This document shows, one piece after another, positions 1-11,484 of a stretch of DNA of 64,000 nucleotides. This stretch comes from Isoetes taiwanensis (Eukaryota; Streptophyta; Lycopodiopsida; Isoetales; Isoetaceae), in assembly GCA_021234155.1 (NCBI GenBank), contig JAJEKV010000050.1:2243842-2307841 (forward strand). Reading direction: 5' to 3'. Under the pieces are notes generated by a model. That model was not told the DNA's origin. It did no database searches and was given only the letters and a program-made list of their open reading frames with translations. Each line of letters starts with the position of its first letter. Within the stretch, counting starts at the first letter, position 1. The translations under genes and the position numbers were made by a program.

Positions 1-1174
1 AGAAAAGCTCCATTTTATCTTTCTCAATTTGAGAGTATTCCTTGGCTTTGGAAAGATTGGTGTACTGCTCCAAGAATTCCTGTTTAATGCCCTGCTCATC
101 CTCAATTCTGAAGCCATTAGCATCTTTTATGGAGGTAATAGTGTTGTTGATAAGTCTATTTTTGGTAACTCTAAAAAAATATCTCGAGCTTCCCTGATTC
201 ATCTTGTTGTATTGAGTAATTTTGGCTCTTAAGGCCATACCTTTAGCTTCCTTTTCCTTAATAGTCTTGATATTATTTTCCAATATTACTTCTTGTTTAT
301 GGAGCTCAGCAATTAAGGGATTGAATTCCAATTTTTGCCTTATTTCCTTCATGTTTCTAAGAAGCTTATTTTTTTCCTCCCTAATCTTGTGTTGCTCACT
401 TTGTCCCACTCTTTTATCCAATTCTTGCAGGCTTTCAGTTTGTTGTTGAATTGTTTCATGGATTGATGAGCCCCTATAGCAAGCTGAGTAAGATAGAACT
501 GACTGAAATCCGAGCAAAATGTTGATTCGTTTAAAAAAGAGCAGTTAAGCTTAAAGGGGAAATTGGAAGGCTTAGATTTTGGAGAGAGCTATATAGCATC
601 GAGAATTTGGAGGAAGTGATCATAAAGAATGTTCCCTTCATCACCTGTAACTATGCAATTGTCAATGCTAGGGATATTCGGGTTGGTGGCATAAAATCTA
701 TCAAGTGTGCAATAGATTCTTTCAGCCCCTGACCTCGTATTTGACCAGGTGTACTTGGCATTGGCTGAGGGAATGTAGTTCAGATTAGTCTCATGCATAA
801 GGTCCTCCCATTCCACTCTTTCACTTCTAGATATATTGATTTTGTTACCCAGCTTAAGATCCCACCGAGGGGTGTTATCCATATCCCCTTCTATAATCCA
901 GTCCTGCACAGTGTTCTGATCAAGGATCCATTCTTTGATTTCTTTCCAAATGGGAGTTCTCTCATTTGGTTCAGTGGGGGTGTAAATGTTGATCACACCC
1001 AGATGTTATCCCTGAATGTTGATGGTGATACAATGCCACCTATTAAAAGGGCTACAGTAAGAGGATACCACATCAAGTGTAGTCCAGAGCATGGTTAGAC
1101 CACCTTAAAGCAATAAATCTCCTTCTTTTAAGAGGGCCCTTAATGCCCCGTAGGTTCCATGAAACTATCCTCAT
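1..1174 (-). pseudogene. L1-type LINE ORF2 relic: endonuclease and linker to RT
   Basis: Non-LTR retrotransposon ORF2 on the minus strand, cut by the left edge of the window before the reverse transcriptase. The apurinic-type endonuclease begins at ATG 1174-1172 with a typical start (MRIVSWNLRG) and loses its frame between about 1100 and 1000. It resumes at 996-589 with NIYTPTEPNER, a degenerate GDFN motif (GDMD), and LDRFYATNP; the expected SDH reads YDH. From about 450 to 1 an open minus-strand frame gives a charged linker (KGMALRAKITQYNK, then IKDANGFRIEDEQGI). This matches the stretch between endonuclease and RT in plant L1 elements. Stops and frame changes make it a relic. Family assignment rests on motif order and is firm; the subfamily is not known. 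Confidence 0.85.
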
Positions 1175-2240
1175 GACTGAAGGAAAAAGAGAGGCCAAAG
1201 CTAAGGTTCAGCAGGACCTAATTCTTCTAGTGTTGGATGCTGGGTCGTTGAAGTTGGGACCTTTCAAATAGGTCTTCCTTTGTTTCCTTTGCTTTTTAAT
1301 CAAAGAGGAACTTTGCTTACCCTTGTTGAGGTATCTGCAAGCATATCCAAGTCTTTTGGGGTAGCACCGGCTTCTTCTATGTCAAATCCTTCTATCTCAT
1401 CCTCTAATGAGGTCCAAAATTTTGACATAATTGGGGTACAAGGCTCTACAGCCTCATTGGAAACACAATACTTGGGGGTCGAATTAATCAAATCACATGT
1501 GGTTGGGTTAATTACCTGGATAAATGCATCTTTATCTTCCTATAGACCCCTAGTGAATGAAAGCTTGAAGAAAGGAGATGTTGCTATCATCACAGGTCCC
1601 ACAATCTTGCTGCAAAGGAGGCCCTTGGGTTTGGTCAGATGTGAATTGGTGAGAGAGATTATTAGTAGGGCTGTTCTGAGTTGGCTCAGTGGGACAGGTG
1701 TCCACAGAATGAGATACAATATCCATGACCGAGGCCGACTGATTCCTTGTTCTTCCTCCTATCATACAATAATTCACTACGAAGTCTGGCACAACAGGGC
1801 TCTTAAGTGGGGAATCGATTTTTCGTGGTTGGTGGTTATTTTCATTTTGCCCAACCTTAAGAATCTCCTACTCTAAGGTCATGTCCTGTGCTTCTTCCAT
1901 GTTGAGGGGGGTGAACATGTTACCGATATCATATTCTTGCTGAGGCTCCTGGATATATATCCTATTCGGTAGGCTGTCCTTATTGAACTTTGCAAGATGG
2001 TTCTACTTAAAGAAGGAAACTTCCTTAATTTGTCCTTTGTTGAACTGAGGCATTACTTTCTTCTCCCGCCTTTTGTCCTTGAAAGCTTGCAATATTCTTT
2101 GAGAAAGATCCTAATTTGCCTGCCGAAGTCGTTCTCTGTCCCTCTTTCTCCTCTGTACCTTTTTATTATATTCAGTGCTTTCTCTGTGCTGGCTTATCCA
2201 GCCCTTCTTCTTGTCACGCTATCTTGGCCTATAGTGTGTT
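1175..2240 (-). other. Upstream part of the LINE, ORF1-like, degraded
   Basis: This lies 5' of the LINE endonuclease on the same strand. Open minus-strand pieces at 1792-1550 and 1491-1300 encode Ser/Thr/Pro- and acid-rich sequence without a recognisable zinc knuckle. This is where ORF1 would sit. The plus-strand frame over 1280-1876 is taken as antisense. The 5' end of the element is not identifiable. Confidence 0.4.
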
Positions 2241-2888
2241 AAACTTCCACCCCATCCAGATTCTGACTTTTAGCTGCTACATTATATTATGTCATGAGAG
2301 TTTCCATTGGAGACATCATGCAAGGTAATCCATCTTCATGTACCTTATTTTTCTTTCATATGGACTGAGATATTTAAGTTCAGCTTTGATACACTTGCGA
2401 CTGGAGCATTTGTGCATGAGGACTAAATTGCAAGGAGTGCTTCTTGATTGCAGGTCAGAATTTCAGCTGGCGGCATCGTGCAAGCTAATCCATCTTCTTG
2501 TTCTCTGCTTTGTTGCATTTAATTTCTTTTCAATAGCCTTTTTAATATGCACGAAAACTTACACTTTGCTGGAAGCTTGAGATGCGTGGAATATCAAGCT
2601 GGATTGCTTTAATAGATGGACAAAGATGTTATGGCATGCATTTTTTTGAATGAGCTAATACCTGGATTTATGTGTATAGATGGGACATCCTGACTATATA
2701 TCAAATAGATTTATATATTTTAAAGATTGAGACAATAACAAAGGGGTGTTTTTTTGCTAGTGGTGTACAAAAAAACGAAATTCAAGCACTAAATCAGCAC
2801 CTTCATAGGTAACATGTGTGATCAGGGCTTCACATTACCAATATGCTCATTATATTATACACAACTAAAGAACATCCCAGTATTTTTT

Positions 2889-2941
2889 GAAGGGCAATGA
2901 AGGGCAAGGGAAGGGCAATGAAGGGTAGCTTGAAGGGCAAT
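2889..2941. repeat. Short GAAGGGCAA tandem array
   Basis: Five imperfect copies of a 9-12 bp unit beginning GAAGGGCAA; one copy reads GAAGGGTAGCTT. Confidence 0.8.
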
Positions 2942-3632
2942 CAGCACTAAACCAGCACCCTCTGGACTGCTTTATTGTACACCACCAATAAAAAAAGACT
3001 CAAAGGATTAACTTGCCAAGTTCTATTCCTCTCCGAGATTATTCTTGGCTTGCCTGATCTTCCTAAATCGTACACCCTTCACACTTGACACTCTATCATA
3101 TAGGACGTACTACATTTAGAACCTATAAACTCCATTATACTAACAAGTCCAGGCATCTTCTACTAATGCTTGACATCACCAGGCACACTTTTCTAGTATA
3201 ACCATAAAGACAAACATAAAACTATAAAAGAGCTCATATCTCCTGATTCAGGTGCTCTTTCATACTTGAATCCTAGAGCATATCATAATGGCACATATTT
3301 CTTTGCATAAGAGCCATTGCCCTACTATAGGCAGCTCATGATAGACAACCTATGACCCCCAAAATCCATGCAGGTCAGCTACAAAATCTATACAACAATT
3401 GATGGTGCTTACTGCGTGCATGAAATGACCCATAAATGCAAAGTGAACTGCGATCACAAAACCTCCTCAATTCGCGGCGATATGTAAAACAATTGACGAT
3501 ATGTAAACAATTGATGGATACCACGTCTTACGAAGTTTTTTTTTACAGGGTCAAGTTTGAACCTTGTGTCGTGCTATCCTTTTGCCTTGCACTCTGAAGA
3601 ATATTCTAAAAGTTTGCACAAAGGATATTCCT

Positions 3633-3663
3633 AGAACTTTCTAGAAGGTTCTTAGAATATTCC
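3633..3663. promoter_or_regulatory. Heat-shock-element-like cluster
   Basis: Four contiguous alternating nGAAn units (AGAACTTTCTAGAAGGTTCT, 3633-3652), then one extra base and two further units (AGAAT, ATTCC). A related AGAATATTCT lies about 35 bp upstream. Alternating GAA/TTC pentamers are the binding site of trimeric heat-shock factors. No heat-shock gene is visible nearby, so function is unproven. Confidence 0.45.
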
Positions 3664-4189
3664 ATAAAAATGTTCTCGCATAAATACAAATGATGACCAT
3701 ATATGTATAATATATGTATGCTCGTCACATACTGTCCAATTATAATGTCATTTTTTTGTTTGAAAAACAAGACAAAATATATGGTATGTTTGATGTTTCA
3801 TGCCTTCTAAGGCATCGACTAACAAATGTTGCATATTCTCAGAAGTTTTAAGTATAATGTTACATGTCTTATACCTTCCAAGGCATCTATGAACGATGCA
3901 TGTTCAGACTAATTTAAGTATTATAGAAGCTGTTGAGAATTTTTAAAATATAAAGAATGCAACACGCACATGCATGTCAATTCAGTGCTTGAGATGAGTG
4001 GCTTATATTTGTTCCAATCTAAACAATAATCCAACATGTTGTTTTAGCCATCTAATATAGTCAGTGGCTCCAATACATTGCCACAAGCCGTGGAGTTGTA
4101 AACCTTCAGTGAAGAATTTTGGACTATATGTTTCACGTTCGAAGTGTGATTTGTTTGTTTGCAGGAAAGACTGTGAAAATAGTGTAAAA

Positions 4190-4560
4190 GCGGGCTTCTA
4201 TATGAAGGAAATTAATAGCCTTGATACCTATTGCGAGCAGCCATATCTTAGACAAGAAATACGACCAAAGTTGAGAAAAATCATTTCCAGGACGCGGCCC
4301 TCCTCCCATTGACTGAGAGATGGCAAGGTTTAGCTTGTGAAGATTAGCTATGTCTGCTTGATGCCACATGTTGAAGATGAGGCCCATGCCTTGATGGTCT
4401 GGTCATGGGGTTTTGCTAGAAGTTAGTTTCAAGAGTTTTGCCACGTCGGCTACAGGAACCATGCCTGTGAACATGCCATAGTTGTTTCCTCTTTTTCTTT
4501 GTAATGCACTCTCTTCCCAACAAATGTAAAATGATATTCAATAAAAGTTGGGGACCCATG
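4190..4560 (+). pseudogene. LINE 3' end relic (zinc-finger tail of ORF2)
   Basis: A plus-strand frame around 4270-4400 reads RTRPSSH, then, after two stops, VCLMPHVEDEAHAL. This corresponds to the RTGSHRL...C..C...EDEDH block near the C-terminus of the better-preserved LINE at 30.7-32.4 kb. The frame is broken. An AATAAA-like stretch follows near 4540. A 5'-truncated relic is the simplest reading. Confidence 0.5.
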
Positions 4561-5221
4561 ACAACTTGTTAGGTCAAGGCTCTAAAAAGCACATATATCC
4601 GAAGCACCTTTTGCATTATCAAGATTGGGACAAGTGCTTCAAGGGATTGTCCATTGGAAGTTCCACCAACTCCTCCTCGCTGGCCTGGACGCCCAAAAAA
4701 GAGACGCATATGAACCGAAGATGTATTGAAAGAAGTGCGAAAATTCACATGTTCTAACTATGGGGAACAAACATGGCACAATATCCGAACATGTAGAAAT
4801 CTTGCATGAAACTTATCTTAATTTGACATGAAAATAATTGTACCATTGGCTCTAACTTTTTTCTCCTTGTTTCCTTCGTTGAAGATAGCTTTTTAATGTC
4901 TTTTTGGTAATCTGTTTAAAGTGCTAGTAATATTGTGGTGCTTGCTCATACTTGTCACTTCCTAATACTCGTCAGTTCTCAAACCTTGATCCATGGAATA
5001 CACTATGGAATATTCCAAATCTCACAACCCTGGCCGTCCATGCAAAAACAAGATGGGATCAAACTCGATTATCCACGTCATCCAATAGTTTCAGATGTAG
5101 TTTAAACAATCATCAATGTAGTCAACTAGAACGCATACATTGCATGAAAGCATACGCGGATTTACACAGACAATACATGAGCAGCAATGAGTATACAGAT
5201 CAACATCTCTGCCATTAGAGC
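4561..5221. other. Intergenic, nothing recognised
   Basis: Between the LINE relic and the DNA transposon. Only short frames without known motifs. Confidence 0.5.
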
Positions 5222-5225
5222 AATA

Positions 5226-5254
5226 GGGTCTAAGTTAGATATTGGGGTACAAAA
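5226..5254 (+). repeat. Left terminal inverted repeat
   Basis: 29 bp identical to the reverse complement of 11485-11513; preceded by AATA. Confidence 0.9.
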
Positions 5255-5550
5255 GCACCCGTCCGGACGCGCTGCTTTTCGTGCTTGGTCCGCTGTGCTT
5301 GGAGGTGCTTGGAGAGCGGGAACGCGATGATCCGTTTTTAGCAAATTGCTTCCGGATCGATGACATGGCTACCCGCAAAATCAAATTCGGTACAGAATCA
5401 ATTTGGCGGGGTTGTTGTGAGATGGCATGGAGAGTGAATAGATTTGGCAATGGCGGGAAGCATGATCCGGTGTTGTACCCCTGAACAGAATTTTCTTTGT
5501 GCAGCACGGTTTCTCTATACAACACAATTCTCTGCACAACATGATTCTAA

Positions 5551-7751
5551 ATGGATCAATCAGCATCAGATTTAGATGAAGAAAAGCGACTTCAAATTTT
5601 CCGGGAAATTCAAGCCGAGAGAAGAAGGCAATCTAGACAGAGGAAAAGAGATAGGAGAGGGAGAAAGAAAATATCCAACCTCAAGTTGACGTGGCTTGAG
5701 TGCGAGAAGGCTTCAAGAATTGTCCAAGAATTTGGACGATTATTTCAATAATATCACAAAGCCTTTGAAAGAAGGGGATAAGGCACTGGTGGTGCACAGA
5801 TTTGTGAAGAGAGTGAAGAAGAAATTGCCACTGGAGGTGGATTTTGTTGATCATGATCAAAGCAAGGTCATGAAGAATGTAATTAGAAATGTTCAAGAGA
5901 CACTCAATCAGCAAAAAGAAACTAAGGAAGACAGATATAATGCAAGCAAGAAAGTCCACATTGCAAATGGTATCTTCAACAAAGAAACAAAACCAACGGT
6001 CTGCGGTTGCACGCCTCCTTCATGTATCAAGAAAATCATTTGTTGCGAAGAACCGAAAGAAGAGTAATGGCGTAACAAGAATGTGGTCCGTGGTCAATGT
6101 TTTCAAGGAAAAGAGATCGATGCAATAACTAATGAGGTTAAGAATTACGTTTACAAGTTCGACGAGAAAAACACAAGAGTCTCACCATACAGGAAGCATG
6201 TGAGAAAGTTTGTTACAAAAGATGGTGAAAAAATTAATCATCCAATACAACTGCTTGAAATTTCTCAGGTAATTATTATGCTTTATATGTTTTACCGCTT
6301 GTTCTTCTTTACTATATTGCTGCTTTTAATTTTTTTTGGAACTCTGTATTTCTGCTTTGTTTATAGTTGCAATTTTACATGGCATTCAAAAAGGAATTCA
6401 ATGAAATGAAGATTTCACAACAAGACATTTGAATTCTTTCAAACCATCTTTTGTGAGGTTTTAAAAGAAAGAGAGACACATTCTTTGCCAATATCACACC
6501 ATGTTTATAAATCCACTAGTGATTTTTGGAGGCAAATGGTCTGCCCTAAAGAAGAAGATGAAGAATGGCACAAACATCAATGTCTGCAGTTGGCATGCAA
6601 AGATTGTGGGCTGAAAAGGTACTCTTAAGTTTGTCTCTTCAATGTTATGATGTTTAAAGATATTATTTGCTTTGAACTTTAATTGTGGTGTTATAAACGG
6701 GTTTGCTTTTTGTCCTAAGGAGAAGATGGAACCGATTACAAGGTGGAGTGGAAACAGTTTTGAAAAGGCATTCTTTGGCTTAATTAAATTGTGCTTTCGT
6801 TTAACATTCTTTTTAAACAAACCGCAAACCGACGAAATGTTCATGGTCCGAAATCGCCAAAAAGTTGGATACATGAAGGAGACTACCAAGAAAAAAATGG
6901 GAGGGAGGAAACCAGCCAAAGTAACAAGACTTGCATACAAGAACGAGTCTGCTTGTTCATGAAGCATGCCAACAAGACAATGGTACAATTTGTCACACAC
7001 AATTATGTGGCACAACTGGCGAGCAAAAAGCAATTCGGGGCGTGTTTGGATACCTTTCCCGAAGATGCAATTGTCTCTGTAATTGACTTTGCTGAAAATT
7101 ACAGTTTAAAATTCGTAGGGAGGCACAATCTTGCCACTGGCACACGGACCAGCCTCAATTACGTTCATATCACATATAGACATGCAACCCAAGCCGAGAT
7201 AGAGGAGATGGAAGTTAAAGAGGCAGAGCAAAGAGAAGCGAGAGCGGGGATAAGCCGAAAAAGAAAGAAGAAGACAAGTCGAGATCATCATCAAAGACCA
7301 ATCGAGGAGAATTATAAAGGAAGTGCAATTTTATATTTCGGATGACGGGGAGCATAGCCCCGAAGTTTGTACAACATTGCTTGAAAGTACATCTTGGCTT
7401 AGAGCACGTAACATTGAGTATAAGAAACATATTTTTTGAGTGATGGTTGCACATCCCGGTTTAAAGGAGCAAGGCCTTTAAATATTTAGGAAGGAACTAT
7501 GTGTGTAGTGAAGGAATTGAGTATGAGTGGAATTTCTTTGCCAGTTCTCATGGCAAAGGAGAACATGATGGACAAGGTGCAATATTGAAAAGGGTTTTGG
7601 CAAGAGAGCAATTGAAGTATGAGTCCTGGAAATTGGAGCGTGCCAAAGACATTGTCGATTTCATGAACTGGAGAATCTTGGTAACAACATTTTCAAGATG
7701 AGTGAAGAGACATGCCAAAAAGTTATGGCATCCCTTCCAGTAGAGTGCTAA
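5551..7751 (+). pseudogene. DDE-type transposase relic (DFAENY / SDGC / HGKGxxDGxGA family)
   Basis: Transposase of the surrounding element, broken by frameshifts (near 5690, 7450 and 7690). The N-terminus is very basic (RRRQSRQRKRDRRGRKK). A likely intron with GT-AG ends spans 6269-6366. A Cys/His stretch follows (CPKEEDEEWHKHQC...CKDCG, about 6541-6612). The catalytic-looking blocks come in order: DFAENY (7085-7102), SDGC..RFKGA (7439-7465) and HGKGEHDGQGA (7549-7581). The end EETCQKVMASLPVEC is followed by a stop at 7749-7751. Spaced acidic blocks of this kind are typical of RNase-H-fold transposases, and I recall the same three blocks from transposons of animals and seed-free plants. Which Asp/Glu are catalytic is inference. 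Confidence 0.75.
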
Positions 7752-8211
7752 TTCTGCTGCCCGTTTTTTCTGCTTTTGCTTCGAAGAAGCAGAAGTTGAG
7801 TTTTTAGATGTACACTGGCTCTTTCCTGCCATATTCTTTCTTATATTCTTTATAATTCGTTATCAATGAAAACTAACAAATTCTTTGCTGCACAAATGTT
7901 CCTTGTCCTCACAGCTTTAAAAGAAAAGCTCAGATGGGTCTGCTTTTCATACTTATGCTTTGTGCCTTACATGCTTTATGTTTTGATTAACTATTACGGA
8001 CTTTGATGAACCGGAAAAGCGGACTTGATGGACATGGAAAAGCAGATTGAAAGTTTACAAAGTGTACACAAGTGTAGGTAAATGCACGAAACATTGGATT
8101 TACATTAATATCCGTTTACATTACAAAAGTGTACAGCTATGTACTTATATCCAATATTCACAAAAAAAAAAATTTTATAACTTAAGTTACATCTTAAGTT
8201 ACATGAAGTTC
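7752..8211. other. Spacer between the convergent transposon genes
   Basis: AT-rich, no recognised coding. Probably the 3' untranslated regions of the transposase and cargo loci. Confidence 0.5.
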
Positions 8212-9120
8212 TTAAAGTTCAGTATCTTCAATGTTCTCAAAGTCAGTATCTTCAATGTGGGTTTGATCTTGTGTTATTTCTTCTCTTGCAGTTTCCTCCT
8301 GTTTATCGGTATCTTCAATGTTGGTCTGATCAGTAGCTTCAATGTGTTCAGTATCAGTATGGAGAATCTGTGTTGTGTCTTCTTTTGCAGGTTCATCCAA
8401 TTTTTCAACACCAACAATATCTTTCACCAATTGCATGCTTCCCTCAATTGCTACTCTCCATCTTGCAAGTTCTTTCAAGTGGTCAACAGTAAGATTGAGT
8501 ATGTTGATGTCTACTTCCTTGACCACATCAACATGAAGTCAGCTGGTGCAACCACTTTGAGGATTCTTTGAATGAAGCCAAGTGTGCAAACATGCTTTTA
8601 TGTAGTTGAATACCTTATCATTTTCTTCATTGTCAAAGCTCTCAACTATTAAACATGTGTCTGGTGGGGACAAGAAAGTCTTGTACAAAGAGTCATCCAC
8701 AAGCACAACATCCTGTACATCATTAAAAGCTGTGTAAACTTTGACAATTGGCTTCATAAATACTGGTTTGATTGCATTGCCTGGAAACATAAAAGGCATT
8801 GCCTCACACTCATTCTGACCCCATATGAATTTGAATTTAGCAATGTAGTGTGCTGACAGAATACTGTTAAGGATTTGTATGATGTTGTGCTTCATCATGC
8901 TAGACCAAATCCCAACTTCAAATCTTTCAAAACTCCAATCCAAGAACTCTTGTAAAAAGGTCTTACGCAAAAAACTAACCACTTTCCTCGTTGTGTAATG
9001 CTTCTTGAGCCATCATGTGGAATATTTAATCTTGCTCCTTTTTGAAGGTGTTGACCAAAACTCTATTAATGTCTAAGATGACAAGTTTTTTCTTTTCTAA
9101 ATCCTCTGCAACATTCATAA
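8212..9120 (-). pseudogene. FCP1/NIF-like HAD phosphatase domain with acidic tail (transposon cargo)
   Basis: Minus-strand frames spell a HAD phosphatase of the FCP1/SCP (NLI-interacting factor) type. Motif I is KKKLVILDINRVL (about 9096-9050), after which the frame shifts. Next come FLQEFLDWSFERFEVGIWSS (about 8962-8900), FKFIWGQNEC, KPVFMKPIVKVY, and the last acidic motif VLVDDSLYK (about 8706-8671). An in-frame TGA separates the domain from an acidic Thr/Glu-rich tail with IEDTD repeats (8526-8212). Family members dephosphorylate Ser residues, including on the RNA polymerase II tail. Motif I has Asn where FCP1/SCP enzymes have the second Asp, as in some plant NIF proteins, so catalysis is uncertain. 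The domain lies wholly inside the transposon ends. Confidence 0.75.
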
Positions 9121-9303
9121 GAAAAGAATCTTAAACATCAACATGACAACAATTAAAGAATTACAGAAATTACAATATTAAAACAGAAAATAGAATTAAA
9201 GAAAACAGTGATTAATTAAAGAAAACCAAATTACATTCAAACAATGTTCTCAAACAACATAAAACAAGTAAAACAGTATTTCACACCACAATATGTTATG
9301 TTC

Positions 9304-9782
9304 TCAAACTAACTCAATGACTTGATATCTTGAGAAATGCGAACCTGAACTACCATTTAACATTTTCAAAATAATATCAACTTGATCACCTATTTGCTTT
9401 GGTGCTTGAGGTGGCAGCTTCTTTGAGGGTCTCCCAATCTTCTTTTTGTTCTTTGTTGTTGCTACCTCCATTTCAACTGCTGCGCATGCCTCACCCTTAT
9501 CCTTACCTTTCTCAAAGATCTTCAAAGAATCGCAGCTGACAACATCATCTTCATTTGCTTGTTCTTCATCATCGCTTCGTGAACATCTACATGCGCAGCA
9601 GTAGAACTTTCTCCTACAGTTGCACTCCTCAACCTGGTCTTTATGCCAATTGCAGGAACCTTTTGCACAGGTTGTTCATAATATTCTTCTGAACTGCTCT
9701 CAACAACACGTGAACGTTTTATCCTTTTTTTTGTTGGCCCCTTAATAAGCTGAATTACAGAACTTTGCTGCTTAGAACACAA
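9304..9782 (-). pseudogene. Basic/Ser-rich segment with AT-hook (cargo locus)
   Basis: Two minus-strand frames (9782-9522 and 9525-9304) overlap by 4 bp in different phase, so one frameshift or a small intron separates them. The first is basic with an acidic Ser cluster (KKRIKRSRVVESSSEEYYE). The second holds KKKIGRPSKK, an AT-hook-like GRP core that suggests nuclear DNA contact. It lies just upstream of the phosphatase domain on the same strand and is probably part of the same protein. Confidence 0.5.
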
Positions 9783-10033
9783 ATCAATTTAAATGAGATT
9801 AAGTTAGTTAAAACACAAATAAAAATATCAAAGTCTTACCTTCGCAAAGCTTCTACAAAGATTCCTTCTTGGACTTGGTGACACTTGAGTTGATCACGAG
9901 ATAGAAGCGGTTGAAACAAAGGGTGCCACAGTGCTTTATTAAATAATAAAGCGGTGAAGCCCGCAGGTGAAGCCACAGTGTGTAACAAGACCGGAAAACT
10001 TATCGTGAAGCAAATGCACTACTAGTGCCTACC

Positions 10034-10760
10034 TCAAATGCCTTTGCTTTGCTTTGAATCGCAAGTCTTCTTCACGCAACCTCTAGACCAAGTTCCACAA
10101 AAACTTCCACAGGAACTTCCTTCAAACACACAAGCATGTCTTCTTTTCATACAAAAAGCATGCAAACATACCAAATGATAGACATGTTCACATGGTAATG
10201 CCATACTCAATTTATATTTTGGATTGAAGACCAATCCACATGCGGACATGTGCATCTTCCATGAAACCAGGCAACCTTTGCTTTTCATAGTTATGATAGA
10301 CATTTTTGATATATCCGAGTCCATCAATTGTCTACCGGCTTCTAAATATTTCCTGCTTTCACGTAATCAATTCGGTGAAGTTTTTTAATCTTTCCTTCTT
10401 TTCCTTCTCCTGTAATGCTTCAACACTAACCTTTGGAAGGCAAGCCTCCCGGTTTAGAGCAAAAATATATTTCACCACTTATTTTTGCCTTTAACTCTTC
10501 AATCCTTCAGTCTCCATCATTCTTGTCTCTTTGGCATTCAAAGCGCACAACTCATTCTCCATTCTTGCTATCTCGCTCCTTCCAAGCTCAATCATCCTCT
10601 CTTCCCTTGCTAAAGAGTTCTTATCTACCTCAATGGTACTAATTATTTTTACCGGATCGGTTATGCAGGTTGTCTAAATCTGTTTCCAACTTACTAACCT
10701 CCTCTTCAATCAAAGAAATGTTGAAACTTAAATTGGAAACAAAAACTTCGGAAAGACCGA
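10034..10760 (-). pseudogene. Coiled coil followed by RING-like zinc finger (cargo locus)
   Basis: Minus-strand frames across about 10760-10450 encode heptad-like charged sequence (ISLIEEEVSKLETDLDNL, then AREERMIELGRSEIARMENE) with frame breaks. Downstream, 10327-10034 encodes ACGLVFNPKYK, LPCEHVYHLVCLHAFC and more cysteines. The C-x-H-x2-H-x2-C core resembles RING-H2-type fingers, but the full set of ligands is not certain. The gene order on the minus strand is N-terminal segment, coiled coil, finger, AT-hook, phosphatase, acidic tail. Confidence 0.5.
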
Positions 10761-10901
10761 CCTGCTTTCCCCTTAAATTCAAGTTGAGGTGTTGATCCGC
10801 CTGAAGCTACAGTGTACTTTGGCATGAAGGAACTGTAGTTTTGATCCTTTTAACATCTTCTTTTTAACATCAATGTCATCTCTTTTTCTCTGGACCAAAC
10901 A

Positions 10902-11352
10902 TTAACCTTGTTTCTTGTAAGCATCCCAATCAACCCTATGAGCCTCGGGGTTATGCTGCTCGGCCCGACTACAGTTTTCCCATGCAAATGATAATGCTAC
11001 TAGCTTCCTCAATTCATTATTCGGGACACATCCATCTCCATACAAGAAATCGATCAAACCATCCAATTTACGCTTCAAATAAGGGCGAACAAAGTAGATT
11101 TTGATTTTTGCACGAAACCATTGGCTCGGACCAAACACCGCTCCGGTCATCCTAGTAATATTTTCCGCCCGACCATTTCAGCTTTTTGTGTGGGATGATT
11201 CCTTCACCACCCATGAGAAAAGAAGATACTTTAAAAAAAAAAGACAAAGAAAAACAAAGAGGTCGAGCAAAGCGCCTTGAAGAGGATGATTCAATTTGTA
11301 AAATGCCTAATCGAAGTGCAATCGAGGAGCAAATTGGCACTGTACAATTCAA
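10902..11352 (-). pseudogene. N-terminal segment of the transposon cargo locus, unrecognised
   Basis: Minus-strand frames 11352-11152 and 11150-10902, in different phases, join near 11150. They give MGGEGIIPHKKLKWSGGKYY, then GVFGPSQWFRAKIKIYFV-like sequence and LRKLVALSFAWENCS. The sequence looks protein-like but I recognise no family. It begins about 160 bp inside the right terminal repeat, the expected place for the cargo gene start. Confidence 0.4.
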
Positions 11353-11484
11353 TTAGTAACAATGGTATGAATAATTACACCTCTGACAATCAAAATCATT
11401 GTTCGCCGAAAAGGCGCGCGGAAATCGAAAAGGTGCGTCCGGGCGCTGCTTAGCGTGCTTTCTCCGCTTCCGCTTCTCGCGCTT

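Larger units (their letters stand above)
2241..4060. other. AT-rich intergenic DNA, no gene recognised
   Basis: Only short frames without recognisable motifs, many stops, and A/T runs (for example 3700-3720). It contains a short GAAGGGCAA tandem array and a heat-shock-element-like cluster, listed separately. Confidence 0.5.

Noticed and set aside
1280-1876. 198-codon plus-strand frame
   Set aside because: Antisense to the upstream part of the LINE; no motif.
4064-4312. 82-codon gene under the heat-shock-element cluster
   Set aside because: No family resemblance; its 3' part overlaps a LINE relic in another frame.
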